Of a stretch of 64,000 nucleotides of DNA, positions 12,401 through 25,028 are shown in pieces. How positions within the stretch are numbered: position 1 is the stretch's first letter; every line of letters starts with the position of its first letter. The stretch is taken from NCBI RefSeq assembly GCF_964204645.1, contig NC_134027.1:3832485-3896484 (forward strand), read 5' to 3'. A program made the translations under genes and the position numbers. Under the pieces are notes generated by a model, which was given only the letters and a program-made list of their open reading frames with translations, had not been told where the DNA came from and did no database searches. The stretch is from Tubulanus polymorphus (taxonomy: Eukaryota > Nemertea > Palaeonemertea > Tubulaniformes > Tubulanidae).

Positions 12401-12779
12401 TTTCCTTCCGAGAAATCCGCCATGGCCCACTTCAACCAGTCTAAACCAATCAGAGACATTGATTTGCGTAGCCTACGACTCTTCAATTTATTGGCGCGAG
12501 CAGCGTTTGTCAGGCCGCCGTCAGTCGGGAAGAGTTCAGTGACGGTTGCAGAAGTAAAATTCTTGAAGCCTTAAGAATCTTCACAGTATTCTACGTGTAT
12601 AAGACTCATTCAGCTATAGTTATTGTTTCGAATTTTTGAATCGAAGGCGTTTTCGCATACGACGCGAGGTACGCGCAATTCCATTTCATTCATCATTCGT
12701 TTTACGTTCGCGTCGCAACACAAATTGAAAATCATCATAGAAATTATATCGTATTTCTGTAGCTGCTGATGATAGGAAG
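9420..12779. other. intergenic region, no gene recognised
   Basis: No exon of a recognisable family was seen on either strand. A short plus ORF near 9788 begins MSFNDKTRYRQFCILC but stops after 24 codons. The last few hundred bases are the likely promoter and 5'UTR of the CRD-LamG gene. No clear TATA box or repeat was identified. Confidence 0.3.
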
Positions 12780-15700
12780 ATGAAGAATTCTTCTCCGCGG
12801 AATGGTGGTGTTATGCTTCGAAACGGCCTGTCCATGTGGGTACTTTTCATTGCGGTTTGTATTCAGTTCACTACCTTAGTTTCTGGTATAAGACCGCCCA
12901 GAACCCACGGATTGCGAGCTGTTACCGGACACCGCAAACATTGCGAACCGTTGACAATGAGTATGTGCCTTGACGAGTCTGATATCAAATACAACTGGAC
13001 TGTATTCCCGAATCGGATCGGGCATCGTCGCCAATCCGAAGCTGCAATCCATATTCGCGAATGGAGCCGACCTATTTATGTCAGTTGTTCGGACATTTTG
13101 AGGACGTTTATATGCATGGCGTTTGCCCCGCAATGTGGACCGAATGGGGAACGTTTGGACCCGTGCCAGTCTCTGTGTAGGCTTGCGGAAAAAGGTTGTA
13201 TTCCGCTTTTGCGGTTATACGGAAAAAGCTGGCCTATCTATCTATCGTGCGATAGTTTTCCCGAGGACGGGAAAGAGACTTGCATGGGTAAAAACAGCGA
13301 AGTTATCCGCCCTGGAAGCGGAAATACACAAATTACCGATAATGTGTACCCACCGGTGCAAGGATGTACGGTAAGTTGGTAATTATCAACTTTTATATTA
13401 GGGAGTGGCTTGCCTGAGAGCCATGCATATACATACATATACTATTCAATTATAGTTTTGATTTCATGAAGGATTCATTTCCATGACGCAGGTTTATTTA
13501 CCAAGAACTGCATTCACCTCTGGTCATGTAGATCTCTAATCACGCTTCTATTTCGACCATAGCCGTCATAAACCAGTACTTTAGGGAGAGATGTTCGTGA
13601 ATGACTTGCCATTTTTATTCTAGATTTTGTCGGTCAATGATACAATCCACATCTATATGAGAGTAGTTACAGGTGGAATATTGTCGATGTCTCCCTTCGT
13701 CGTATGATTGGCATTTAGTATTTCACTGTTGAGCCCGCCAAAATTTGGTCAAGGGGTTCACGAAGTACGCTGTATAGCTTTGCTAGGACACGTCGAACAC
13801 GTGCGCAGTTTTCGGGCACCCGATGATGATAAAATCATTAGAACCAATTTTTGTTGGGATCGAGATCAGAAGTAAATGATACATATTTTCATCGAGGTTG
13901 AGCAAATGTGTGCAAGCACATCAGCGGTAATTCTATTATTTGCTTTAGCAAATAACTAAGCTCGAAAAAAGAATACGTACTACGGTGTGCTTTTGGGTCA
14001 AACCAATCCTTAGATAACAATTGGCGAATAATGGTCGATTGGAACAAAGTCTTTGAAATGGTTTTATTACCGAGGCTCTCAGTGTTTGGTAAATTGATGT
14101 AATATCAATTATTTACCACAATTACGCCTCGGCAACGATTTTGCTGTAAATAACAGTCTGGCAGTTTCCTGGACATTTAATCTAATCATTTAATTAGATT
14201 TCATTAGATTTATTTTGTATTGTTTGTTTATATTCTCTGATTAATAACCACACGCGATATGAGACAACAGAAGCGTTGGTAAGCGCTTATCCCTGTATTT
14301 TTATGTTATCATGGTTGTGGGTGTGATTTTGAACACTGACAAACAACGACATTAACTATTGATCGCTGTTTCAGTGCTTTATCATAGAAATTGCGACGTT
14401 TTCGGGCTAAACTATAAAGCTGTAAACAGTGGAGCGTGCAGTACCGGGAAGGGTTCAAGTAAAACTGAGGAGTGGCTGGCTGGTTCGCCCTCTCGGTCAA
14501 TCGTTTTCCGATAAATCTACTGATTACCAACATGTTTAATCGCTTTGAAGCACGGATTTCGTGGTGAGACCTAACGACCATAAATAAATGATGTGTTTGC
14601 GTTGGGTTTATGCATCCGATTCAACATGCAGGAATGTCTAGGATTTGCCTTAGTTAACCCTGTCTTAGATGTTATTCACAAATATTCAAATACAATGATT
14701 TATACCGCATGATGCTACTCAAGTCGTTGTGTGATATCTTTTTGCAAAAAGAATGCTGTTTCCAACTGAAAGCGCTTTTGATATTTCATTCATTGATCAT
14801 ATATCAACAGTAGCACCTTGCGTGCTTCGAAAAAATGCAGCCTATGGCGATAGCATTGCGAATAATGAATATATATAAATCGAATTATAAAGAGCAGATA
14901 TAATTAATCAATGCTGGTATTGAAGAGATAATCTAAGGATGTTGCACATAAAATGATCTAATAATAAATTGGGTGAAATCACTGTGTTCAGATTGAAATT
15001 AGCATATATATATAATATGACATTTTGTATTCCATACTTCTTTTCAAAAGACTCATTTCTTCACTTCATCTTTGTGACGTCATCGTGTGTTTATGTAAAC
15101 GGCGGGTGTTGGAACATATAATCAGTTCGATCGATGATGATGTCAAATATAACCCGTATGTGTCTTGGTATCGTGTCAACCTCATAAGAACCACAGTAAT
15201 GTATACACCACAACCCAATTCATAAAGCACCCACCGGGTGTGTTTACGTTTTGCCATATTGAAGCATAGGCCTATTAGCGCCTAATTACTTATATCCGAA
15301 AGCTTTATACAGATACATCGATTTCCGATTTGAAATGCTATCATCAAATGAATCATCTTTTTTCTCGAAAAGGTCTATCTAGTAGACATCTATACTAGGA
15401 TATGTACTAGATATTTGAATTTCCTGAGTAAATTCCACATTCTTGACAATTCTGAAGTGATTAATCTTTCTACGAATGCTCTTACATTTATGATGTTTGA
15501 TCGTCATTACACACTCCATGTTTTTATAATTCCGAATCGGTCGATCGAAGAAGTAAGGACGTAAAATTGAATAAGATTCTGCAGTAGTCAAGCATCGATT
15601 ATAAACCTGTCCACGAACAACTTAACCGTCAGCGGAAGTTTAGATCAAAGATCCGCAAAGGGGCGATTATCAAAGACAATGAACAATTCACCTTTGCCCT

Positions 15701-17530
15701 TGTCGCTTTAGCTCTTGAATGGCTCCTTCCCCTTTATCTTCGACTGATGAAATCTTCGCCGATGAACGATGTATTTAGCACTTAACCGTTCACGGTTAAT
15801 CGTTTGGGATAGCGATAAATGTCATCATATAAAATCGGAATTATTGGAAATAATCACCGTTTGGGCCAGTCTCCCCCGCAATACGATATCCATAATTAGC
15901 AACGCGAGTCTATTTACAACTAATATTAAATCCCCATTTCGGATAAATGTGGAAACTCTTGCGGAAGCACAAAAGGGCACGTCGATTATCTGTTGCTTTA
16001 TCTATAGAATGATTTTCAGCTTTGTAGTCGAATTAGAATGAAATTATAACATACGCCGTATAAATGCGTATAAGAAACACCCGAGATCAGTTGACACCCT
16101 ATTATTAACGGAAGATGGATACGATGCGCTTTCGTGTAATTTCATCCTAATATACCGCCTATAATAGCTCGTCATAGAAAATCAACGAAAACGCGTCGTA
16201 TTTTCTTAACTTGTTAAGGGGAGTGTGAAAGATGACTATTTGTAGCCTAGACAGTTTATTAACGAAGTTGATACCATTTCACGATACAAAAAGAGAAACG
16301 AGTTCGAAAAGGTTTCCTTAAGCGGTCCAACGTTTTCGACTTTATCCGATTAATCATCTTCATCTCGAAGTTGTTCTTTATAGGTTAAGATTTATTGAAT
16401 TTATTTCTTACAGACTGGTATCGACATTGAAGATGAATTCAGCGGAGTGCAGTTCCACCGAAGTTTTGCGGGTAGTCGTGTGGCAATTGGAAAGATTACG
16501 ACGAATAATGTGTAAGTGCATGTGAATATTGAAGTAAACGCGAACCGGGGATGTGGTGGGATGGTGACAATGGTGTCATTTGAAGATTGAACTCTGCCGT
16601 CAAGACGTCATAATTTGCTATGGAAGACGACAACGGCGATGATTTAACGATGGTATAACGAGGCAAATGACGAACTTTGATTGGCACACGACTGACGCAG
16701 ATTGTAGCGTGTTCGGAGACCATTAGTTCCTTAGCCCGAAATCTAGAATGCATAAACTTCATGCGGCACAGTGGAAAAATCATGCAATATAAACAAACTT
16801 ACATAGGGCTATAGTTTATCAGGTCGTTCTTATGCTCTGTATTTTCAGTTACCCCCACAATCTAACATTCGACTTTAGAACAAGGTCCAGCGAATCTCAA
16901 CTACTAATGTTACTGACGAATAGGAAACCGCATCACGATGATTTCATTCCACGACATTCTAGAGGTTCGAACATTCCCGACTTTTTTGCCATCTACATAT
17001 CGAACTGGGGCTTTCCACGCATAACGTGTAGTTTCCGGTGTGGTAGAATGTCCGGAGTTATGGTGCATTACCAGCGACTTGACAAAAACAACTGGCACAA
17101 AGTAAGTTCATCTTATTGATTGGGCAGTATGTTTGTCCTTGAGAGTGGTAATCGTGGACAGCAGAAGATAAAGACTTTCAAATCATATTTTGCAGGTAAC
17201 GTTCAACGCAGAAACATCATACGTATCATACGATGAATACAGTAATGCGTTGCAATGCGGCATGCCAGACGTTTGTCGGGAGGATTTGAAGTACATGTAC
17301 ATGGGAGGTATGCCCGAGCGATTCCTGCCGAAATCACTATTGAAGGTAACACGGCGTAATATATTTTCTATGACATCGTATTTTCTTTATTTTGATATCT
17401 ATAATTTCGGGCTATGTTTCAGGAAATGCTACCGGCACGTACGCTAAGGGGCTGTATTCGAAAACTGCGCTTCAACGGACGACAACAGTCGGTATCGGCG
17501 CGGTACATTGCAGTGTCAAGCTGCTGTTGA
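12780..17530 (+). CDS. secreted frizzled-CRD plus laminin-G domain protein
   Basis: Five exons with continuous phase: 12780-13370, 16414-16511, 16849-17101, 17196-17345 and 17423-17530. They encode 399 residues. A hydrophobic stretch (MWVLFIAVCIQFTTLVSG, about residues 19-36) is a likely signal peptide. Residues about 50-165 form a frizzled cysteine-rich domain with all ten cysteines in order, including SCSDILRTFIC, MAFAPQC, PCQSLC and KGC. Exons 2-5 resemble a laminin-G fold: LTFDFRTRSSESQLL, NNWHKVTFN, MGGMPERF and the closing GCIRKLRFNGR. There is no second hydrophobic segment, so the product should be extracellular. CRDs bind Wnt lipids or other hydrophobic ligands, and LamG domains bind glycans or matrix. 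A Wnt or matrix modulator is therefore plausible but inferred. Intron 1 is about 3 kb. I do not know a named family with just this order; collagen XVIII joins a CRD with a LamG-like TSPN domain, but in another context. Confidence 0.87.
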
Positions 17531-19377
17531 GAGGATTATTCGGGTTGACGGCGAGGCCGAGTTATACGTATGAACTGCTACGTAACGTAACGTATCACGT
17601 CGCAACCTTTATCCGCTCTCACAACACAGTTGTAACTGAACAAACAGAAATAAATAAGGCGATTTCAATGCAACATACATATACATATATAAACTTTCCT
17701 TCAAGATGTCCCGAAAGACGTTGTAATGACCGAGTTCAAAGTCTAATTGTAATTGTGTATAATGTATTCGTATAACCCACCGTTAGCTATTTAAAAGGAT
17801 GGAATGGATTGTGAATCACACTACGTATACGTACCACAAGCATTTTACAAAGTCTCCAAAATTAGCCACTTCCATCGATGTGGGGGTTGACTTTTCAAAT
17901 ATAAAATAAAAGCGTGGTAAATAATTGTAATCACAAATTGTGGGACTTACTGAATTGAAGTAAGTCATGAGATCCTGTTACTGTCGGGTTCTGATCCTCT
18001 TCTTTCGCAATCATGCCACCATCATTTCCGTAACACACGCGTTTTTTCCCTTTGTTCATAAAACGGACATGCATTTCAGATTAAGAAAAACGTGTTAATC
18101 AATCATATCTAGATCTTGCATAAAGTTATTCGGTTGAAAATATATAATTGTTGGGGCTGTCCATAATGGACTTTCAAGGTCAAGGACAAGGGGGGGGTTG
18201 TTTGGATGGGTACCTCCTTCTTCTTCCAGCTTAATTCCTGTAAGCCAGAACAAATCATTTAGCGCATAACAGGGATGACTACTTCAACTTCGAAACCAAA
18301 TTTTTGAAATCTTGTGTGGACGTATTTTATGGACAGCCCCCTTTGCATCGTCATCATTATGTGGAATCGTCAAGTCTAGATTTTGGTATAGCTCTTTCAG
18401 ATCCTTGATAACTGTTTCAGCTGCCGCTACAGCTGCCTAAGTAGCGTTCAGAATTTTAGTTGTATTTGATTGCCAAAAGCTGTACATTTATTGAAAAAAT
18501 TTAGTTATTTCTAAAAAAGATCGTAATATTATGTATATATGTAGGCTTGCTACATGTTTGTATGCCCAGTATGTTTCCTTTTTGTTATTGTTAATTATAT
18601 AAACATTATACGTGTACAATATGAGTGTAAATAATAACTATCTATTAGCTGATAAAATCTCATCTTAAAAATCTTTGGATGAAGCAGCACTTTCTTTCAC
18701 TGTTAGTGTTTTGTTCCTCCCGTCGCGTTCAGGCCGGATTCAACTTTCAAGGCGCACCCGAGGATGTACATTCACTCCCTCCCCCGTACGTATATTGTAT
18801 CAAATTAACACATTAACAGTTTTAAAAGGATTACTGGAGGTTTGGTTGTCATCGACGGGTTTGAAAGGAAACACGGCTTCAGATCTTCAACGGCTTCCGG
18901 TGGAAAATGTGGGGGTGAAATCAAATGGGGTCAATTATCCGGAAAAGAAATTATGTTCTTCACCTTTGGTGCAAGGTTGATAAAATAGGTGAGGAAATGT
19001 AGCTTAATCAACGACATTATCTCCACTTTCATAGTGTGGGATAAAGGTTGGGGGAAGACTTCCTCGCGCGTAGCTTCATTTCAGCAAAGATTTTAATATT
19101 CCTCCATGAAGAAAGATATAAAAAAATAACCGTTCAAACGGAGCCGAATTTCTAAAACATCACCGTACAATATTTTATTGCCGATATTGAATTCATACAC
19201 TTATATTAAATAACAATAATGTAGTAAGTTATACATGTAGTAGTTATAGAACTGTTTCATATTTACACTTATTTCTAGCAAAGCAGCACGGCTATTTTTG
19301 AGACATTGATTTAATATCAGTTCAATATTGTTTAACCATTTGAATTAATTAATCCTCTCTAATTTACACCCAGTTTA
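17531..19377. other. intergenic region between the CRD-LamG gene and CHMP1
   Basis: This holds the 3' ends of two convergent genes. A minus-strand AATAAA at 19174-19179 is a plausible poly(A) signal for CHMP1. A MITE-like element lies at 18153-18340. The plus ORF at 18675-18980 has no recognisable domain. Confidence 0.35.
18153..18340. mobile_element. 188-bp MITE-like element
   Basis: The ends are GGGGCTGTCCATAA and its complement TTATGGACAGCCCC. The interior is non-coding and includes a G tract. No convincing target-site duplication could be read, so the superfamily is unassigned. Confidence 0.6.
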
Positions 19378-22101
19378 TCATTGCCGTAAAGCCGCTAATC
19401 TGAAATATAAACATCAGTACACGTATAAAAAAAAGAGCCTGAATTAAGCTCTAAAAAAAACGTCATTCAATGTTTGTTCTAAGGATTTTCGTAATAAAGT
19501 CATCGAGGAAACAGGAGTGCCCAGTGAGTATCTGAGAGAAGACTGATGAACAACAGAATACAATGGTGAACATTTTCGAAGGTAGATGGCAGCCCAGTAA
19601 GTATTCGAAATCCCTTATAAGTAAACGCACCCTAATGAGTCGTGAAAACAAAATGAAGCTATCTTACATGCTTCGAGTAAAATAGACGAGGAGCCAACTG
19701 GATCTTAAAACTTACCTTCTCGAAAGATCGTCTTCTTTCTTTCTAGATACAGAAGCAGCTCCTGCCTCACTTTCCAATGTGGAAGATCCTGGTTGGATAC
19801 CGCTAAGTTGGTCCATAACTTCTAAACCATTTTCGTCAGCAACTTGTTTGATCAATGACTCAACTTGATCTTGAGGAGTGGACAATGTTGTAGCATTGCC
19901 TATTGTGTCTTCAACAGTCTGCAGGAATTGCATATACACACGTATAAGACATTTAGGAACATCATTTCAGTTGTTTCAACAATAGCAGCATGACATATTA
20001 ACTAACTTACAGACACTGTAACATCAAGATCTCCGAATTGTTTTTCAAATTTATCCATAACGGCTTGCACCTGTCCATGAAAACAAAACAGCTTAACAAC
20101 AAATTAAATGAAATCATGTTTTTCAGAACTATGACAGAATGAAAGTTTTTTATTACATCCAGCTCAATGATTCACCTTTTCAAGATCCATAGATTTCAAT
20201 GCTTTATTTAATGATTTTGACACGGATTCTGCATTTTTCATAACCTAAAAATGGAACACGATGATTTCAAAAACCTAATAATAGATTATATCTCTTAACT
20301 ATGGAAAAAAATATCATACAGTTTTCATTGTTTGAGCTGTCTGTACACGAGATACAACTGCATCCACTCTTGCAGCCATACGCAGATAATTCAAACTCTC
20401 GTTCTTTTTGCGTATGGCGTTTTCGGCATAGATTCGGGCGGCCTCCACATTCTTTTCTTGAATAGACTAAAAATAGTACCACGGTACAGTATTATATCCT
20501 CAACCCCAAAAATTAACAATGTGCCGATGAAAAATGAATAACCCTCATCGACCTTTTTGACTTTTCCTTGTTGGACCTTTTGTTCCTTTTCACATTTTCT
20601 TGAAAATTTCTCTAGCTGTTTAACAGCAAACTAAAATTTTGAGAAATGAATTGAGTTAGATTTAATCAACTGCATCGTTTCGCCTCAATAAAGTAGCAAT
20701 AATCTATAGTCTTTAATGAAATTAAACTAACCTTCATATTGAAGAGTGATTCTGGAATAGAATAAGAAATATTATTATGGAATAGTATAAAAATATGGGG
20801 TCTGTAGTGTTCAATTGTTTGTTAATGTTGTTAGCTATTCAAAGTTGCATGTTTTTGATGGTAAGTATCTATTGCAGCTGGGTGCCTACACAGTCACAAC
20901 TGACCAATTTATTGGGTCATTCGAATGTCTCTACAGAGTGATGAGAGTAACCGTACTGTAACTGTCATATTTAATTTAATACAAGGGTTAGGCGCAGCAA
21001 GTGTGAAGTGACAGTCTGCTGTGGTGTGTGTTCAGGTAGTTAGTTACCTAATCGTTTGGTGGAAAGCTTTTTATAATCGGATGGGCTTATACCAACAAAT
21101 ATGTGGTTTGTGAAAATATCCGATCGTGAAACTAAACCACAGACAGGTTACAGTAACAGCACAGGGGTTTGGCGATGGGCTTGGATTTTATTTCCGGGTT
21201 GTTGATAATCTCGCGAGAATGGCGCTAAATATGAACTGCGAATAAATTCAAAATATCACGGAAATACCTTGTGTTTATATTGTTTATTTATCCGCTATAA
21301 AGTTCTGATAAACAATTGGTCGTTAAGGATCATTATCAGACGGTCGTCACGCTTTACTATATAAAATCACAAGGGATGAAACGCAGTTCAAGTCGTGCCA
21401 GCCAGAAAGTTGGGACAGTCACGTGACTTAACGCTTCTTATTTGACTGAACGCGAACCTGAAGCATATAAGATGGAAACTATGATACGAAAAATGTTTGA
21501 GAATAACTTACATTCAAATGCATTTTTTTACTATGAATTATATATTTCATCATAATTTATTCTTTATAAGTTATTTATTTCATATGAATCATAATCTGAC
21601 AATTGATATCGGTCTGTGAATATGTTAACTTTAGTTAGTTAGTTTTAGTTAGTTTTAAATCCGATGACGTCATCAGAATGTCACGTGACTGTCCCAACTT
21701 TCTGGCTGAAAATTTAAGTACAGCGGAGGCCTGGCGTTTCATCCCTTGTGATTTTATATAGTAAAGCGTGACGACCGTCTGATAATGATTCTTAACAACC
21801 AATTGTTTATCAAAACTTTATAGCGGATAAATAAACAATATAAACACAAGGTATTTCCGTGATATTTTGAATTTATTCGCAGTTCATATTTAGCGCCATT
21901 CTCGCGAGATTATCAACAACCCGGAAATAAATTCCAAGCCCATCGCCAAACCCCTGTGAGTAACAGTACTGATTTGACAGTTGCAGTGTCAGTGACAAAC
22001 AGACTTACTCCACCAGCAGAAACCTGCTGGGCTGCCTGACAAGGGTATACTAAGCCGATCTATGATTACTTGAATAAGTGATAAAGTGAAATACCGTCCA
22101 T
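19378..22101 (-). CDS. CHMP1: charged multivesicular body protein 1 (ESCRT-III subunit CHMP1)
   Basis: Eight coding exons: 22095-22101, 20732-20751, 20553-20630, 20320-20466, 20176-20244, 20011-20070, 19716-19918 and 19378-19399, about 201 residues, matching the family length. The joined product begins [17 protein letters not shown]. It contains [16 protein letters not shown] and [10 protein letters not shown], and ends DLSRRLAALRQ. That last part is the C-terminal MIT-interacting motif that recruits Vps4-type and other MIT-domain proteins. CHMP1 acts late in ESCRT-III filament assembly for endosomal sorting and abscission. The first coding exon supplies only ATG GAC G and the second only 20 nt. 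Both were placed by phase and by homology to the MDDTLF start of CHMP1A, so exon 1 is the least certain part. The donor after 20553 (GTCGAT) is weak but required by homology. Intron 1 holds a hAT foldback element. The gene is head to head with METTL17. Confidence 0.95.
21160..21958. mobile_element. hAT-type foldback element in CHMP1 intron 1
   Basis: The 799-bp element begins CACAGGGGTTTGGCGATGGG and ends with the complement. It is flanked by the exact 8-bp duplication AGTAACAG (21152-21159 and 21959-21966). The outer arms pair over about 230 bp with few mismatches. An inner inverted repeat (GCCAGAAAGTTGGGACAGTC near 21402 and its complement near 21689) extends the foldback, leaving a loop of about 250 bp. 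There is no ORF. An 8-bp TSD with CA(C)AGGGG ends is characteristic of hAT elements. Confidence 0.9.
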
Positions 22102-22315
22102 TGTTGTATTTATCAGCCCTGGCTGTACGCTACATAGGTTGCAATAATTTACAGTTTATCCTGAATCGAGTTATTTTAAGTTGCGCAACGACCTTGAGTT
22201 CGGATACCACCGATAAGTAGCGGGCACCGCTGCCTAGAGCAGAACCATCAGCCTGTGTGTAACTAGGTTCGAATCCCGCATTTCAACAATATAGCTTAAT
22301 TTCAATTGAATTGCT
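22102..22315. promoter_or_regulatory. putative bidirectional promoter, CHMP1 / METTL17
   Basis: Only 214 bp separate the inferred start codons of the divergent genes, so both 5'UTRs and core promoters must lie here or overlap the coding starts. No TATA box is evident on either side. The interval contains the tRNA-like segment described separately. The assignment depends on the two short first exons being right. Confidence 0.6.
22216..22284 (+). repeat. tRNA-like / tRNA-derived SINE head with B box
   Basis: GGTTCGAATCC at 22266-22276 is a perfect Pol III B box. A weak A-box-like TGCCTAGAGCAG lies about 35 bp upstream, a normal tRNA spacing. The T-arm stem pairs poorly and no full cloverleaf could be drawn, so this is not called an active tRNA gene. 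A decayed tRNA-derived SINE is the likely source; chance is possible. Confidence 0.4.
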
Positions 22316-24926
22316 ATGGCGTTCTGCAAGTACCAGAATATTACAAGAAAATTGCTTATTTTCCAAAATAATACTGAACTAACATGCTGTAGAAGGGTAT
22401 TTTATATTTTCATAAATGCAAATTTTACTTAAGACCTTGGTATGGCCTATAGTTTGGTAAATGTGAATATCAAATGAAAAAAGGACTTATTAATTTAGTT
22501 TTGTAGTCTGTGTTAACGCTGAGACAAACGATAAATGTTACATCTACCCCCAAATTCTGATGATGTTGATGCAAAACATGAAAAGATACAATTTTTCACT
22601 CTTTCCAGATTATTTCCACAATCTCAAAAGCTGGAAGCTTGCAATTAGACCCATTTGTAGCGGAGGGTAAACCTATAACAAAATATGGAAACCATCCCGG
22701 AATCATGAATATGAAGAGAACGCCTATTCCTGTCAGACTTCAAAATGCTATAAATACTATTTTGAGACGAGAAGGTATATAATTCTATATTCCCTCCTCA
22801 GTTGTTGGAAGGATTGTCAACTCTTGGTAGTCTACCAAATTTTTTGGGACTAATAATGTACTTTAGAACGAAGGCAGGGTTGGAAATTGAACTAATTTTT
22901 CTTGACAAACTGAATTTTTATAATCAGAAATTCAAAATTTTGGCAGGAAACCAAGGGTTTTGAATGATTGAGGGATGATTGGCTGTAGGCCTTAAATAAC
23001 GAATAAGATATTGAAAGCACCATCCATGCCTCTTGTTGCCAGTACATTACATGTATGAACATATTTTTACAACATAGATTATCATATTCCTAAACTGAAG
23101 GAAAATTCTGAAACATTGATGAACTTTCTACACGCTCGACAACCGCCTACTGAGACCGAAGAAATACAGAAGCGGGCAAGAGAAATTGAATCGCAGCTTT
23201 CTACAAGTATGAGAATTTCACGGCTACGTGGTTCAATGACGTAGCATATCTTTTGAGAAGCGCCTTTGCCAAGTTTCTGATTATGTGTTTGTTCATTTTC
23301 AGAAAATCTAATCGATGCTGAAGGTGATGATAAAGCTTTGAGGTTAGAAATGAATCGTAGGCGATCAATTGTGCAACGTAAACTTCGTAGACAGATGTAT
23401 CACTGGCAACCGGTAGAGTACGTACATTATTGGTTATTTACATAATCATGATTAAGCACAACTAGATCTTTTCTTAGGGAATTGTTTTAGGGGTCAAGAC
23501 GAGGTATCATTTTTGGTCGGGCAGTTATCATCAAAACCTACATATATGACACTCGTCCTCTTGGAAATTGCATTGTTTTCACAATTGCTATAATAATGAC
23601 TTTTTGAACGCTCTGCCTTTCAATTTTCCTAGGTCCATCCACCTTCATACAACTTATATCGATTATGTTTTAGATTCGATGCAGCCAAAGCAATTACATA
23701 CATGGTCACTCGAATGATTCCTGAGTATTGTATTCTGTATAGAATATTTTCTGAGGTAGGAGCGTTATATATTTGATATAGTTTTCTTATAGAAGAATTG
23801 TCATTGATAATTAAAGCAGTATCGTGAATTTTAGATGAAAAAGCGACAATCTGAGTTCAAACCTCACACGTTATTTGATTTCGGGTCTGGTGTTGGTTCG
23901 GTAGCGTGGTATGTATTTATACGAAATAAAATCATTCATATCCATGTTTATAGGAATGTGATTTGAGACTTATTCTAATTACAGGGCGGCTAATGAAGTA
24001 TGGCCTAAACATTTACATGAACACTATTGCGTAGACTCGTCGAGTGATATGAACACATTATTTAGGCTTTTAGTTCAAGGTACGTGCGTCATTAATCTAA
24101 TGAACTGAATGAACAACTATCTGAAAGTAAAAGTTGAAAAATACTTTATTTTTTTAGATGCTGAGGAGAACAAAGAAACCTGGATGAAAGGGTTATTTCA
24201 GAAGCAATTTTTTCCACAATCCCATGAAGTAATTGGCAAACAGTCGCGATGCGTAGGTTAGCTTTCAGTTTCACTCTATAATTATGCAGGCTTTTATACT
24301 TGAACTCTTTTCAGAACAAATACAGTCTGGTAGTCAGTGCGTATTCGCTTTTTGAGCTTCCAAATCGACACGTTAGACGCAGTAGGATCGTAGATTTATG
24401 GCAAAAAACGGAGGAAAATGGATTTTTAGTACGTGTAAAACATGTCGAATATCCAACACAACCAAAGCCAGAATGAACTGAGTTTAGAACGTTTTAACTA
24501 TTGTAGTGTGAACCTTGCTTAATTAAGTGTTAAATTTGCTAAAAAAAAAGTTTTGGTAATTTTTTGTAGGTATTCGTTGAGAATGGAACAAACGCTGGAT
24601 TCAAACTCATTATTGAAGCTAGGCGAATCATACTACAGGTATGCGCCGTTAACGTAATGAGACAATTTCTTTATTCAGATGTAAAACCTCATTCTGTGTA
24701 AATTTTCTTGATAGGAAATGCGCCGTTCGACGCAAGAAAACTCTAGTTCTCATGGACATATCTTCTCTCCGGTGAGTAGCATGTTAACTCTTTAGTTTCA
24801 AGGCAGGTTTCGATTGGATGTATTCAGGTTTAGGACACGGGGGCTCGTATTTGAAGTTTTGGGGTGAACTGTTGCTTAGATCATCCAGTATCCCTGGTAC
24901 TATAAATATAAAAAGAATTTATATAG

Positions 24927-24969
<43 letters not shown>

Positions 24970-24983
24970 TATATATATATATT

Positions 24984-25028
<45 letters not shown>

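Noticed and set aside
18675-18980. 101-codon plus ORF after the CRD-LamG gene
   Set aside because: The CRD-LamG reading frame already ends at 17530, and this ORF has no domain or clear acceptor/donor pair.
22216-22284. Functional tRNA gene
   Set aside because: The B box is perfect, but the T-stem and acceptor stem do not pair well and no anticodon arm could be drawn.
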